64,000 nucleotides of DNA from Castanea sativa (GCF_040712315.1 NC_134015.1:47957964-48021963); one strand, 5' to 3'; shown: positions 35,543 through 47,580, counted from the first letter of the stretch. Translations and numbers: made by a program. The notes: a model not told the origin generated them from the sequence alone.

Positions 35543-36259
35543 CAACAGGCTCACCTTGGTGGCTTCGTAGAGCCTCCCTCTCCTTCTCCAAAGGCATCTA
35601 AGGACAAGAATAATGATGGTGACTCCGATGGTGGTGATGATTAGGATGAGGATGCTAGCTCTTCTAGTGACGATGAGATGACTGCTTAAGTTACTTGCCC
35701 TTTGTCAATCGTGACAAAAAAGGGGAGTAGTCTTGGAATGAGAGTAGTCATGTATTGAAGGGGAGAGTTAGCATAGGACATTTTGGTGATAGGGGGAGTG
35801 TTTATATTTTAAGGGATGTAGTGAGGTTATTATGTATTTTCTTTTCTTTCTTTTACTATTACCTCATGTATACCGGTCTTGTGACCATTTGACATACATT
35901 GTACTTATCTTTTGATATGTGTGTATGTGTGTGTGTGTGGATGTATGTTTATTCACCTATCTTTTCATGTGTTATTTATTTTCTCTCTTTATGCACCTAC
36001 TTCTTATTTATTGTATGCAACCTTTTAATTTCTGTTTCATACTAAGATGCTGTGATGAATTTTATTTAAAGTATTTCAGAAATACAGGTTGTCAAAGTCT
36101 TCCATACCATGAACTCTCTTCTTGCAAAGTTTTTCAAGAGTTTGTGTTATGATAGATTTTATTGTATTTAACAAATGAGTATGAGTTGAGTGATTTATGA
36201 CTTCTCTCATATTTCATTTGTTTGTTGTGGTTTTGTCACGGATTGCTAAATGGGGAGAT

Positions 36260-37271
36260 TGTTAAGACATATGTGAATTATGTTAGGAACATATGTATGT
36301 AGACTTGGCTAATCTTTTGACAAAACGCATCTTACTTGTAATTGGGTAGATCTAGGACATGTTTAATACTTCAAGAAATAAGGTTTCAAGTCCAAGTGTT
36401 AAAACCATACAAATCTGTCCAACAAACAAGTGAAGAAGTGTTGGATTTTAAAGCTCGACAATTAGCTCGACAATTAGTATTTATCGAGGTTTAAAGGGCA
36501 GCTTTTGCCCGATGTTCGACAGCTGCTCAATAGATACCCTATCTATCGAGAATTATGAAAATCAGTTTTTCAGATCTAATTTCACTCCAATCCTTATGTA
36601 AATGTTTAGGCTTTCTTTTCTCACAACCCTAAACTTATATAAGGATTATTTTAAGGGCCGTCAAAGGTTGCACGAGTCTAGAGAAAAGTTTTGTTCATGC
36701 AAATTGTGACCGGAAACAGAATTTGCCCTAGTTCATCTTTCTCTTGAAGAAGTTGTTACGTTTGTACGCCGTTGGGTTTTGTGACCAAGTAGTTTCATGA
36801 TCTTCATCGTGTTGATGAACTGAAGAACTTTGCAGCCAACATCTTTCTCAAGTTGGTGAGTAAGCTGCGTACTAGGATCCGCGCATCGATTGGTTAGTCA
36901 CGTATTAGGAGCCATGCATTGAAAATGAGAGATTGTCACTACAGAACAAGTCCAATTGGGTATTGGGATAAGAGTTCAACTGTAGGTTGGTATAAGGTAC
37001 TGAAATTCCTTTACTTGTAACCGCTTGTTATGATAATAGTAAATTCTCAGGAGTGGTGACTTTAAATTCACCTGGTGGGATTTTGCCTCAGTGATTTTCC
37101 CCATTCGTAAACAAATCACCTGTGTCAAATTTATTTTCCACTGCATATTTACTTAGTTGGTGATTTGTTTGTATTACCACGCGTTTTGCATAGTAATTGA
37201 ATTAATTAATTAACTTGGCTAAATTAATTGATTAATTTATTACAAGGAGTCAATACATTCTTGGTCCATCA
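36260..37271 (+). repeat. 3' LTR of the Copia element
   Basis: It begins TGTTAAGACATATG after the polypurine tract and ends TTGGTCCATCA. It differs from the 5' LTR by scattered substitutions, mostly transitions, and a few small indels. Confidence 0.88.
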
Positions 37272-37439
37272 ACCTAATACCACACAAAACAAATCATTTA
37301 TTAAACAGTGCATTCACAAAAGGAAAACACAGGTCTGGAACACTGAGAGTATCTCTTAAATTAAAAAATTCCCATTAAAACAAGTTTGATTAGGATTAGT
37401 CATATTAACTTGAAATTTATATAAAAACAAACAAAAGAA

Positions 37440-37597
37440 ATGAGCATATCATCTCTTACGCAACCAAAATTCACAACTTGAAGCTAAAGCGTTGAGCAAA
37501 AGAGCAATGTATCATGAGCAAATGAGCACATCATCTCTTACGCAACCAAAACATCACAACTTGAAGCTAAAGCATTGAGCAAAAGAGCAATATATCC
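37440..37597. repeat. Tandem duplication in the hAT 5' region
   Basis: A unit of about 78 bp containing ATCTCTTACGCAACCAAAA and GAGCAAAAGAGCAAT occurs twice (about 37440-37518 and 37519-37597). It lies between the Copia element and the hAT 5' end and could be part of the transposase promoter or leader. Confidence 0.8.
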
Positions 37598-38705
37598 AAC
37601 ATCATGAAGTTCTTCCTAATATAAATAATAGAACAGATTGCAATTGTTTTTCCCTGAGTAAACACAAAATAAATTGCAGAAAAAGAGGTCCTTCATAACT
37701 ACTCCCTAAAGGAAGGGGTATGTTTCATAGTACTACGAAATTACAACAATATTATGCTAAAGAGAAAATAATACTCTCTAACTTAAAAACCATAATTTAA
37801 ATTAGTATTAAAGTTTTGCTCCACACAAATTGACATTTCCTTTTGAGATTCAAGCTTATATTTAACTCCAATACCAATTATATCATAACAAAGTAGCAGT
37901 AGCACACTACTACAGAAACTTTAAGACAAACCAAAGCGACCATTGTAACAATCCACACTTAATTTGAAGCAAGCAAATATGCAAAACCCGGGGCTGTTTT
38001 ACTTACAATAATATAATAGCTAAACCCAACAATACATTTCGGGGTTGTTTTACTTGCATTATACTTCATCACTCACACAACTTGAAAGAAAGAAAGTACA
38101 ATACCCAAGCAATATAGAAAAATGAAAAAGCAACCCCATTTGAGTAAGATTGACGCCAAACCCAAATCACAAAACGCAACAAAATTAAACCCAAACAGGA
38201 TATTCACATCAAAAATAAAATAAAATAAAAAATCAAACCCAAGACAAAATCAGAAGCAACCCCTTTGATTAAAACAATTATACCTTAGAATCCAATTTGT
38301 TAAAGATCTTGCTGAAACCATATTGCTTTCCTCTCTGAGATGAATAAACCAATGAGATAAGTTTGTGTTGGAAAAAAAAAACCCCCAAAATCAGAGACTA
38401 TGAGAATGAAACCAAGGGGAAAAAAACAACAAAGAGAATGATGACTTACACACGTGGAGAGAGAACTCGATGAGATTGAGTAAGATTCAGAAAGCTAAGA
38501 GAGGCAGAAGGAGAGCTGAGAAACATGTAGGGTTTTTTTCTAAAAAAATTTTGAGTCTAGACATACATTAATAAGAACCCAAAACTGACCCGAACCCGAA
38601 AATAACCCAATGATCAGACCCAAAACCCGACCCAAATATTCTCAGACCCGCCCAAAACCCATCAAGTCGAGTCAAGTCCCTGCTTAGCCCTAGAAGAGGT
38701 TGAAA

Positions 38706-38706
38706 T

Positions 38707-38745
<39 letters not shown>
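38706..38745. repeat. (AC)n(AT)n microsatellite
   Basis: About 13 AC units followed by a short AT run, immediately outside the hAT target duplication. Confidence 0.9.
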
Positions 38746-38746
<1 letters not shown>

Positions 38747-38749
38747 AAC

Positions 38750-40040
38750 TCTTCAATTTTTTGCACCCAATAATTCACTGGCTATAAAAATTTAAAAAAC
38801 TAGATGGATTCATGGCGCAAAATTACACTTCAATTAAAATCCAATTTAGAATTTAATTGAATTTTTAATTTTCAAATTTTATAATCAATAATTCACTTGG
38901 CACAAAAATTAAATTAAATAAGACACACAATGCACAATTGGAATCCAATTTAGATTCTAATTTGATTTTTTTTTTTTTTTTAAAAACTTTGGCTTATATA
39001 TAGACAAGAGATAGAGAGAGTCATTAAAGAGTCATACGTGATTTGAGGACATTTGTACGTACATTTATGGTGTGGTCTCCACTTGACACCTAAATTTAGA
39101 AAAAAAATTGGGACATATGACTTAAAATTAGATTTCAATTGTAAATTTTAATTAAACTTTCTCTAAGTTTTGCCTATTAATATATATAGATGTATTGTAA
39201 TTTTAAAATAGAAAATATGATCTAGGGTGTATTGTAAAATGGTGTGTCAAAATAACTTTTTTTCCTTATAAAAAACTAACATTTTTATATGAAAAAATAT
39301 GATGCTAATGCTCTAAATGAATTAGATAGTCAGATTAAAACTTTATCCCAAAATTATTAATTAAAGGCCCATAAAAAAAATTTCAGCCATGCAAAGTTTA
39401 CGGATCCTCAATTCTTTTTGCCCACTAGAATGAGGGTATGCCCAACGGATCGTATAAGGCTTCAGCCATGCACTTTCGATTTAAATCTTGGGATGGGCTT
39501 AATTTTAAGAAAGTGTACCGGTAGCTATCCCCCAAAAACTTAAACAAAGTTTAAGCCCAAATTTAGGGGAAAACAACCGTGGCCTCAGCCGCAGGCCTAC
39601 AAATTACAACGTGATCACTTCATATAGACATAGGGCTTGAAATTTAATTAATTTTTTAGTGTACATTTAAACCCTATTAGCTTTGAAATAAATTATGAAC
39701 CCACTTCATGATTGAGATGTGGCTACAATTTTCCCAGTGTTCGGTCGATTACAACCAAATTGTTCAAATAATGACATCTATAAGTCCACTCGGGTGGATG
39801 TCTTGATCGAAAATTAACTTGGTCACATTCTGTCTCGTAACAAGTAGTGTTTCAAAGAAATCTTTAACCAATCAATCAAATCATTACCTAATAACAAACA
39901 GAAAGCAGACATTTGAAATTTTGAATACAAATATTGGTGAAGCATACGTGGTTAGTGAGTTTTTGGTAGTTTTGAAGAATGCTAAATGGCTCTTTTACCC
40001 TTCTTTTTTTTTTTTTTGTCTTTTGTAGGAAATAAAATTT
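38750..40040. other. AT-rich intergenic
   Basis: No coding region is supported. The short open frame at 39819-40028 has no motif. Several poly(T) runs are present. Confidence 0.5.
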
Positions 40041-40041
40041 G

Positions 40042-40215
40042 GTCCGGTTAATGTATGCCCATAGGGCATATATTAACCATCTATTATGAAAAAGTTTTTA
40101 TGGAGAATTGAAAAGGCTATTAAAACAGTTAAATCACTTTTTCATTTTTCTATAAAAAGTTTCCTAAAATAATTTACAAATGTATGTCCTAAGAACACAT
40201 GTTAGTAAAACTTAC
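40042..40215. mobile_element. MITE-like copy sharing ends with 50762-51852
   Basis: The left end GTCCGGTTAATGTATGCCC carries a palindrome around the GCCC/GGGC centre, and the right end has ATGTATGTCCTAAG then GTTAGTAAAA. Both match the ends of the element at 50762, which has been split by another insertion. Superfamily unknown. Confidence 0.5.
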
Positions 40216-41179
40216 AAAATTAAACTAAAACGTATATGATTTTAGATTTTGTGTAGGGATATTTTGGTATGCAAAATGATAAAACTCAAAAAAAATTTGT
40301 TATTAGTAATATAAATATCAAAATATGTATCAACCATCGGATTAACATTTAATGTTATGAGACAAGGAAGACTTTAGTTTACCGCCTTAGAGAACGCACC
40401 TTAAGCTCACTTCCTCTCACCTAATCTAAGAAAACATTAAGTTGTAAGAACTATTACGTTCTCATGGAAAAGTGTCCATCAACCCATGAACCACTAACTA
40501 TAAAACCCTCTCTTCAAAAACTAAGCAAGATACGAAAAACTACTTCAGTGATGAATCCAAATAAGAACAAGTAAAACTTGTAAATTCAACTGTTTTGAAA
40601 AAAAAATTTGGTGCACATAACGTTGTTCAGGTCCATAAAGACGAGTGTGCTGCCTAAGATACCTTTTGTTGGTGATAGGGCGACACCACGCCACCTACCA
40701 TATAACAAAAAATACTGTAACAAACTGGGGAAATAAGATTTTTTTTTTTAAAAAAAAAAAGCACAATTGTATTCTATTAGCTAGCAACAACAATAACACG
40801 AACACGACCCAATATAAAATCATCTTAAAGTGATTCAATCAAAAATTAAAAGGAAACAAGATAAAACCAATCAAGAATTAAAGTGAGACAAAAAGGCCCG
40901 GAACCATTGATGGAATATATATTTGTTGGGCACATATTCGGCACAAAAGATGCTCATAGAGCGATTCTACTGGGCACTTATAGACTTATAGTCTATGACT
41001 ATATATGGATCCCAGCTCAACTGAGAGTGACACCTTTGAGTTTATCCACTCCCAACTGTATATACTCTACACCGACTGCCTGCTATATATTAATAATAAA
41101 ATCAAAATCCTCGTTTCCATAGTTCATACTTGATACTTGATAGGTCATAACCTACATCGATCATAGGTTCTTTTATGAC

Positions 41180-41203
41180 ATATATATATATATATATATA
41201 TAT
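41180..41203. repeat. (AT)n microsatellite
   Basis: About 12 AT units. Confidence 0.9.
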
Positions 41204-41389
41204 GGGGTTTGCTAACATATTTATATTAATAAATTATTTTAGAAAACTGGGTAAATGAAAATATGACTTAACTTTTTAACAGTTTTTTTCATTTCTCTCT
41301 CTATATAAAAAATTCCAAAATTGATAGTTAATATATTTTTTAAGAGTAAATATTAACTGGGCTCATATAAAAAATAAATAATGACCAAA

Positions 41390-41539
41390 TTTGTTGCACG
41401 CAAATTATTTTACTGAATTTTATACACACTCCAAATAGTAACTAGGATTGTGATTTCAAGTCATGAATCACGGATTCACGATTTCATATACTTTTAAAAA
41501 TGTGTGTAAAATTGCAGAAAATAATTTGTTTGTAGTAAA
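41390..41539. mobile_element. MITE, third copy of the 4754 family
   Basis: The left end (TTTGTTGCACGCAAATTATT) is inverted at the right end with about 40-bp imperfect terminal repeats. The interior resembles the copies at 4754 and 5013. Confidence 0.6.
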
Positions 41540-41924
41540 TACTCTTCAAATTTCAATAAATAATGGGTCCTTGATAGGATGCACTAGGTGAAGATATACA
41601 TGTCACTAGTAATTCTTATAACAACCATTTTTTATTTGAATGAGAAGATAAAGCAGTCGTCCACTTTGGAACAACAAACAAGTAAATAAGGATAGGGCAT
41701 CCTAGCTCCCCCAAGTTGGTAGATAACTAAATATTAGTATAAACCAAAGTCTCAAATTAATGATCCCCAGACCTTGACACTAACAATAATTAATGAAAAT
41801 GAAGGAACCACTCTTGAAGCAAAAGTCCAAGTCACACGAATTCTAATAAATGCCTCAAATTATTTAGATACAAACCCAAACATTGACAATTATATTAGGA
41901 CAACCCGGTCTCACCGACACTAAG

Positions 41925-43200
41925 CATGGATAATTGCAAAACACAACTTGTAATCAAAACAACTCATTTGCAGCAAGTTTAGAAGAGAACCTTCTTTTCC
42001 AACTTTGACTTTACTTTAATTGATTTATTTAATTTGAGTTTAGTTTACACTAAGGTAACAGATATATTATAAAAGACAAGACTTAGGTATAATACTTATG
42101 TGCTATTTTGTGAGTTCTCCTTTTAATATTCTGTCATGTGAATTTTTTCTTGTGGAATGAAATTGTATTTTTTAATTAAATAGCCATATGGCTAAATCTT
42201 AAAATATAAAAAACACCTAGGATATTGTACTTAAGTTTTGTTCTATTATAAAATACTTTTAGGGAATTTTTTAGTAAACCATTTTAGAAATATTTTGATA
42301 TTTCTTTTGTGAAAAATATAAAAATTTGTCAAACAAATTAGTTTTTTATTTTATTTTAATTTATTATAAAAAGTTTTTAAAAATATTTCCTAAAGCTAAT
42401 ACTTTTTTTTTTTTTTTTTTATCTTTCTAAACTAATACTTTTAACTCATTGAAAAATACAATGAGTTAATAGATATCTAGAATATTATAAGATCCGCTAA
42501 AAATACAATGAGTTAATAGATATCTAGAATATTATAAGATCCGCAAGCATGAATAATTGAAAAACACAACTTGTAACTAGAACAACTCATTTGCAGCAAG
42601 CTCAGAGGAGAACCTTCTTTTCAACTTTGACTTTACTTTCATTGATATATTTTGAGTTTTGTTTACACTAAGGTAATAGATATCTAATGAATATTATAAG
42701 ATCCGCAAGGTTCTCTTAAGGAGTTTTTAAATAAACCATTTTAGAAATATTTTGATATCTCTTTTATGAAAAATATAAAAAAAAAAAGTTGTCAAAAAAA
42801 TCAGTTTTTTTTTTCATAAAAAGTTTTTAAACATATTTCCTAAACTTAACTCATTGAAAAACACAATGAGTTAATAGATATCTAGAATATTATAAGATCC
42901 GCAAGCATGAATAATTGAAGAACACAACTTGTAACCAGAACAACTCATTTGCAACAAGTTTAGAGGAGAACCTTCTTTTCCAACTTTGACTTTACTTTCA
43001 TTGATTTACTTTTGAGTTTTGTTTACACTAAGGTAATAGATATCTAATGAATATTATAAGATCTGCAAGGTTCTCTCAAGGCATTTTTTAATAAACCATT
43101 TTAGAAATATTTTGATATATTTTTCATCGAAAATATAAAAAATTGTCAAAAATATATATTTTTTTTTTAATAAAAGGTTTCTAAAAATATTTCCTAAACC
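41925..43200. repeat. Degenerate three-unit tandem repeat
   Basis: Units begin at about 41925, 42548 and 42906 with a shared start around CATGAATAATTGAAAAACAC and a shared block ending in TTAGAAATATTTTGATAT. Units 2 and 3 are 358 bp apart. Unit 1 is longer because a MITE (42073-42242) lies in it. A further 47-bp tandem pair starts at 42452 and 42499. Confidence 0.75.
42073..42242. mobile_element. MITE family copy (ACTTAGGTA type)
   Basis: The ends are inverted (AAGACTTAGGTATAATACTT on the left, a related sequence on the opposite strand at the right). Related copies lie at 50575-50750 and 56636-56815. All three contain the inner AGCCATATGGCTA-type or CAACCATATAGTTG-type palindrome or a variant of it. 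Confidence 0.6.
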
Positions 43201-44012
43201 AATATCTTTATCTCTTAGAGCATCTTTTTACTTTTCCCATATTATAATTATTAAATGTTTTCATAAAAAAGAACACACACATCGATTTTTTATTGGTAGC
43301 GTGCGTTTTGCACATATAAATCCAAAATGATGATGTGTGTTTTTCTTTTAATATTTGCATATAATTTGACTTTATTTTAGAAAGAGGAAAAAAATAATAA
43401 ATATATCTTATTTTACTAGATAATAAAATCCTTAATTTGTAGTCAATGATATTATTTTGAATTTGTTTGTATGATATTGACTCCATTGCACGAGTTTGTT
43501 CCATTTCCAAAGATTTAGAAGGTTCTTCTTGGTCATAAATGAGTTTTGAAGGTCAAGGATATTCTAAGCCGAATTTGGTCGTAGAACGAAAGCGCGGGCT
43601 GGATTTCTTTTTTAGTGGCTCAGTGCATTAGGCTTTGGCTACAAGGTAGCAATTTGAAGTGTACCAAAACTCCAAAAAAGTCATTGCCTCTATCACCAAA
43701 AAGTGATAGATTTGTCAACGATTAGCCTTAAAAATATTGACTCGCTCTGTGCTTGGTGATTTAGTTGGAAAGTGTTAGGTTATTTTGGCTTAATCAGCAA
43801 GTATTTTACATCCTTAAGTCCTAAGGGATTTGAGTAGCACAGTTAACAATAGCGTTTGTTCATAACTTTCAAGAATTCTTAAAAAATTTCACATGAATAG
43901 CGAGAATTATAATTCTCACATTGATTATGTTATATGTTATAAATCTTAGGATAATTAGTTAATAAAAAATGAAATGATAATTCTATTTTATCTATCAAAA
44001 AAAAATATTATT

Positions 44013-44208
44013 AGGCGTAGCCTAGTGATTGGAGACTTGGAATGTGTTGTAGCCCGATCATTCCTAGATTCAATGCCTACTTAAAGTTTCCCCAGATTAC
44101 CTGATACACAGTTTTAACAAAGACGGGTGGGGTATATCTATGATTTACTCTTCGAGAAGAGCTTGCCTTGGTTTCACATCATCAAAAAAAATAAAATAAT
44201 AATAATAT
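44013..44208 (+). mobile_element. tRNA-derived SINE, second family
   Basis: The head has a box A-like TAGCCTAGTGATTGG (44019-44033) and a box B-like AGATTCAATGCC (about 44068-44079). The body ends in GAAGAGCTTGCCTTGGTTTC and then an A-rich tail (44183-44208). It differs from the SINE at 2408. The target duplication is not clear in the A/T-rich flanks. Confidence 0.6.
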
Positions 44209-44323
44209 CGTACTCAAACAAAAAATTACTAATTACATGGTATATAGTGTACTCAACAAGTTAGCTTGGCATTGAACTCAACTATCACAAAGAGAAAATC
44301 TATCATATTTGAGCTACATGTAT

Positions 44324-45449
44324 CTAGACATGGTAAAATGGGTAAGAATTTTCTAACCCGACTAGATTTTTTTACCCAAAGCAAAAAGGAGTTGACCCAT
44401 GACCCGACCCGTATTTTTTGCAGGTTAACTCGACTCGACCCCAAACCATTTTTTAAAACATTTTTTTGGGTGAAAACTAAAATAAAATTAAAACATATTG
44501 GTTTCATTGTTTGTTGTAGGCTTTAAGAAAACAATTGAGACATTTACATAACTACACAAAAATTAATTGAAAGATGAATGGCTGAGCATTCTGTAATGAG
44601 TAAATTTTTTAGATATCAAATAGCAGAGCGCATGCGAAGATAATCTAGTTACAGTAGGGTTACAATATAGATTTAAAATTGTAGACATGTGTGAGAAATA
44701 TTCACAAGTGTGAAAATAGTAAAGTCAAAGTATCAAATTAGCATAAATTATGAATGCTTTGACCTATTTTTTTAATAATTTATGTACAAAAAAAAGGCTT
44801 TTCAAAATAAAATATAATATTTCTTAAAGTGTGTATTGCTTAATAATGATATGATATTCATAAAAGAGACCATGTATAAATAAGTAAACAACCAAATTTT
44901 AATGTATATTTCAAATTGAAATAAAGTGTCAACCACAATTGATAATAGATTATAAAGTTAATTTTCAAATTTGTAAATTTCTTATATGTTTTTATTCTTT
45001 GTCAAATGAGTTATCCAATAACTCATTTGTAATTTTGTTTTATATTTTGGGATGTTGATATTGTAAAAAAAAAAACTTGTGTATTTATTTTACTTATCTT
45101 TGTGTTATTTTGTTTTAGATAGCAATGTTAGGATTTGTATAATTTTAAAATTATTAAATAAGTATTAATAAGTTTAACTGAGTTCATTCTAGATTTAAGT
45201 GGTGAATTCAAAATAATGTATTTTACATTAAATAATTTGTTGCATGATTTTCCAAATGACAAATACATGTTATTTTCTTTATTAAAAAAAAATCATGTGA
45301 AAAATACGGATCAACCCGACCTGACCTAACCCCACTCACAACTCAATTGACCAGAACCCATTTTTAACTCGCTTAAAATGACTAGTTTTGACCTGCAACT
45401 CGATTGACCCGACACGAACCTGACCTGACCCGCTTGTTTTGCCATGTTT
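44324..45449. mobile_element. Non-autonomous hAT element
   Basis: The exact 8-bp target duplication ACATGTAT lies at 44316-44323 and 45450-45457. The ends are inverted repeats (ACATGGTAAAATGGGT on the left, ACATGGCAAAACGGGT on the right strand), with GACCCGACCC-rich subterminal blocks. The element is 1126 bp and has no transposase. The two minus/plus open frames overlapping its ends are translations of the GACCC-rich repeats. Confidence 0.87.
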
Positions 45450-45459
45450 ACATGTATCC

Positions 45460-47060
45460 ACTCTCTCATATGAGATTTGATGAAGGTCCCACAAGTGTAG
45501 GGTCCAACTACATGATCAGTTGATTTTAAATTTAGATTCAATTTTGCACTTAATTTTATTTTAATTTTTTTATAAGACATGACACCTATAAGGACACAAA
45601 TTGATCCACATTGGACAATAGCCCAACAAGCCCACAATAATAAATTTGTTAAAGAGTGGGTTTAATAATGAATATTTAACGAGTCAAATGTAAATCACAA
45701 TGGGCTGGTTTAGTTTTGGAATGACTGAAAAGAACAAGTTGAAGAAAAAAATACTCATCGATCAAGCCCGAGAATGGTATGTTCTTTTATATATATCTCA
45801 AACTTATACAAAATATTCCAAGTTCTTTGTTACCAGTAGTCTCTATCTCCTTTCAGATGCCCCCCACATAATGGAATCCTTTCTCTTTTATACTCTTTCT
45901 CATTTTCTCATCTTAGTCTTCCACTTATTGATCAAATAACTAATCTTTTTGATACTTATCCCATTAGAAATTTCTTGAAGTCCTTGTGGATAGTTGTAAG
46001 GTTAGAAGTCATTGTTCAAGCATCACCTCCACATAAATGCGGCTAGTTGATTAGATGCAGAGCATTTAATGTGACGGTAACAGCTTTCTTCTGAAATACA
46101 CCTCAATCTTTTGTTGACTCGTCCCTTTGAAGCTTATCCTCCCAAGCACGGTGGCCCCTTGCCCAATATTGGTTAGGTGGTCGAACCTCAAACTTCCATT
46201 CTGTGTTTTGAGGAAGTTTGTCTCCTCAGACTACATCACCTATTTTTTGTTGCCAACTCTCATCCTCAACCTAATAACTTACTTACCCTTATTAACACTT
46301 GATTATTCTCGGGCTCTTTGGCATTCTTGGACACGGCTCACGGCCCAATATTCTTATCCGAGTTTTTCATCCCCACAAGACCAACTATTGCAATTAGTTT
46401 AGAAAATAAAGGTTATTTTATCAATATCCAAGGTTATTTTAAACACATAAAATATTAGCAATAATGGCCAAAAATGATTAACTTGTTTAATTCTTATAAT
46501 TTTAAACTTCCAAGAATCTATGAATTTCAAGATTTGAAATTCTCATCATCTGAGCCGGCTACTTTTTTTCTTTTCTTTTCTTTGAAAGAAAATAGGCTAG
46601 AGGGTTTGATAATCAAGCTTCTAGAAAAATGTAATGCATTTTGAAATTAGATTGGAATGGAAAGATATAAAATAATCTGTAAACACGAGGTGTAAATAAA
46701 TATATATAATAAATCTGTCAATGAATAATTGGCTAAGGACACCTTCCTTGTCAAAAATAATTTGAATTTTGAGTCAGAATTTGAATCTAGACAACAATGA
46801 ATGACTATCAATGAATGACTATCCCTTTATATTTGTCAAGCAGTCTGAATAGACCATGGACTCAAATTATTCAATACTGGTTCATGGTCGAGCTACAGAG
46901 GGAACATATTTACAGATACATATTCAATACCATATCCGTCCGTGCCAACTTGCCAAAATGTCAACACGAAAAATTAAATATCTCTGCAATTATTGTGCGA
47001 TGCTCTTGTGATTTATCCAGCGACTACATCCACTGCACCCGTACTTCAATATTACCCATG
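45460..47060. other. Intergenic, unassigned
   Basis: Open frames near 45700-45939 and 46127-46402 show no domain. The stretch 46010-46400 is less AT-rich than its surroundings and could be a retrotransposon LTR scrap, which I cannot confirm. Confidence 0.35.
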
Positions 47061-47292
47061 GCATAATTTGGGGTCTGTTTGAATACTAATTATTAATAAA
47101 AATTAAAAATTGAAAATTAAAAATATTATAATAAAATAATTTTTAAATGTGTGAATAATGCCGTAAAATTCAATTTAAAGTTGTTTTTAGTAAAAAAAAA
47201 TACTTGTGAGTCCCATAAATAATACACGAACTAATAATTTTTTTTTAGGAAAACGCAACACACGTTTCCCATGCGTTTCAAACGCACACTTA

Positions 47293-47520
47293 GGGTCCGT
47301 TTGGATAGAACTTATTGCTGAAAACTGAAAACTGAAAACACTGTAGCAAAATAATTTTTAAATGTGTAAATAGTACTGCAGGACTCATTTTTAATAAAAA
47401 ATTGTTAAAAACGTACATGCACAGTGCGCGCACAGTGCGCGCCTGTCCCCCGCAGCAGAAGAAAAAAAACAAAAAACAAAACGCAGACGCAAAACGCATA
47501 AGCTGGATCCAAACTCCACC
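47293..47520. mobile_element. Tourist/PIF-like MITE
   Basis: The ends GGGTCCGTTTGGAT and, inverted, GGTGGAGTTTGGATCC are flanked by TTA on both sides (47290-47292 and 47521-47523), the target duplication of PIF/Harbinger. The interior holds a GC-rich CAGTGCGCGCACAGTGCGCGC stretch (47420-47440), unusual in this AT-rich neighbourhood. A related but eroded copy may lie at 47070-47289. Confidence 0.7.
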
Positions 47521-47580
47521 TTACTGTAGTAGTTTGCAGTAACAAATATTATTACACTTCAAAATTATTTCTCTTACTAT

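Larger units (their letters stand above)
26795..37271 (+). mobile_element. Copia-type LTR retrotransposon without pol
   Basis: Two direct LTRs (26795-27802 and 36260-37271, about 1.01 kb) start TGTTA and end TA and CA. The primer-binding site TGGTATTAGAGC (27805-27816) matches tRNA-Met. The polypurine tract AAATGGGGAGA lies just before the 3' LTR (36248-36258). Flanking ATCTA (26790-26794) and ACCTA (37272-37276) are a 5-bp duplication with one change. A Copia-like gag (27873-29776) and a second ORF (31688-35542) are present, but no protease, integrase, reverse transcriptase or RNase H can be read. Element B (31855-34684) interrupts the second ORF. LTRs differ at roughly one base in ten by eye, so the insertion is old. 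It must have moved with proteins supplied by another element. Confidence 0.85.
14705..38692 (-). mobile_element. 24-kb hAT superfamily transposon with nested insertions
   Basis: The 8-bp sequence GAAGAGGT is present on both sides (14697-14704 and 38693-38700). The ends are imperfect inverted repeats, starting TAGGAGTGA on the left and TAGGGCTAA read inward from the right. Both subterminal regions are rich in GGGTC/GACCC motifs in opposite orientations. Inside, on the minus strand, are the parts of a hAT transposase: BED finger, catalytic core and C-terminal dimerisation region. An 8-bp target duplication is the hAT hallmark. Removing the two large insertions (16781-25181 and 26795-37271) and their target duplications leaves about 5.1 kb, a normal size for an autonomous element. 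The 5' end is the right end (38692). Decayed terminal repeats and many stops in the transposase show that it is not active. Confidence 0.85.

Noticed and set aside
44253..45637. Open frames on both strands at the ends of the 44324 hAT element
   Set aside because: They translate GACCC-rich subterminal repeats.
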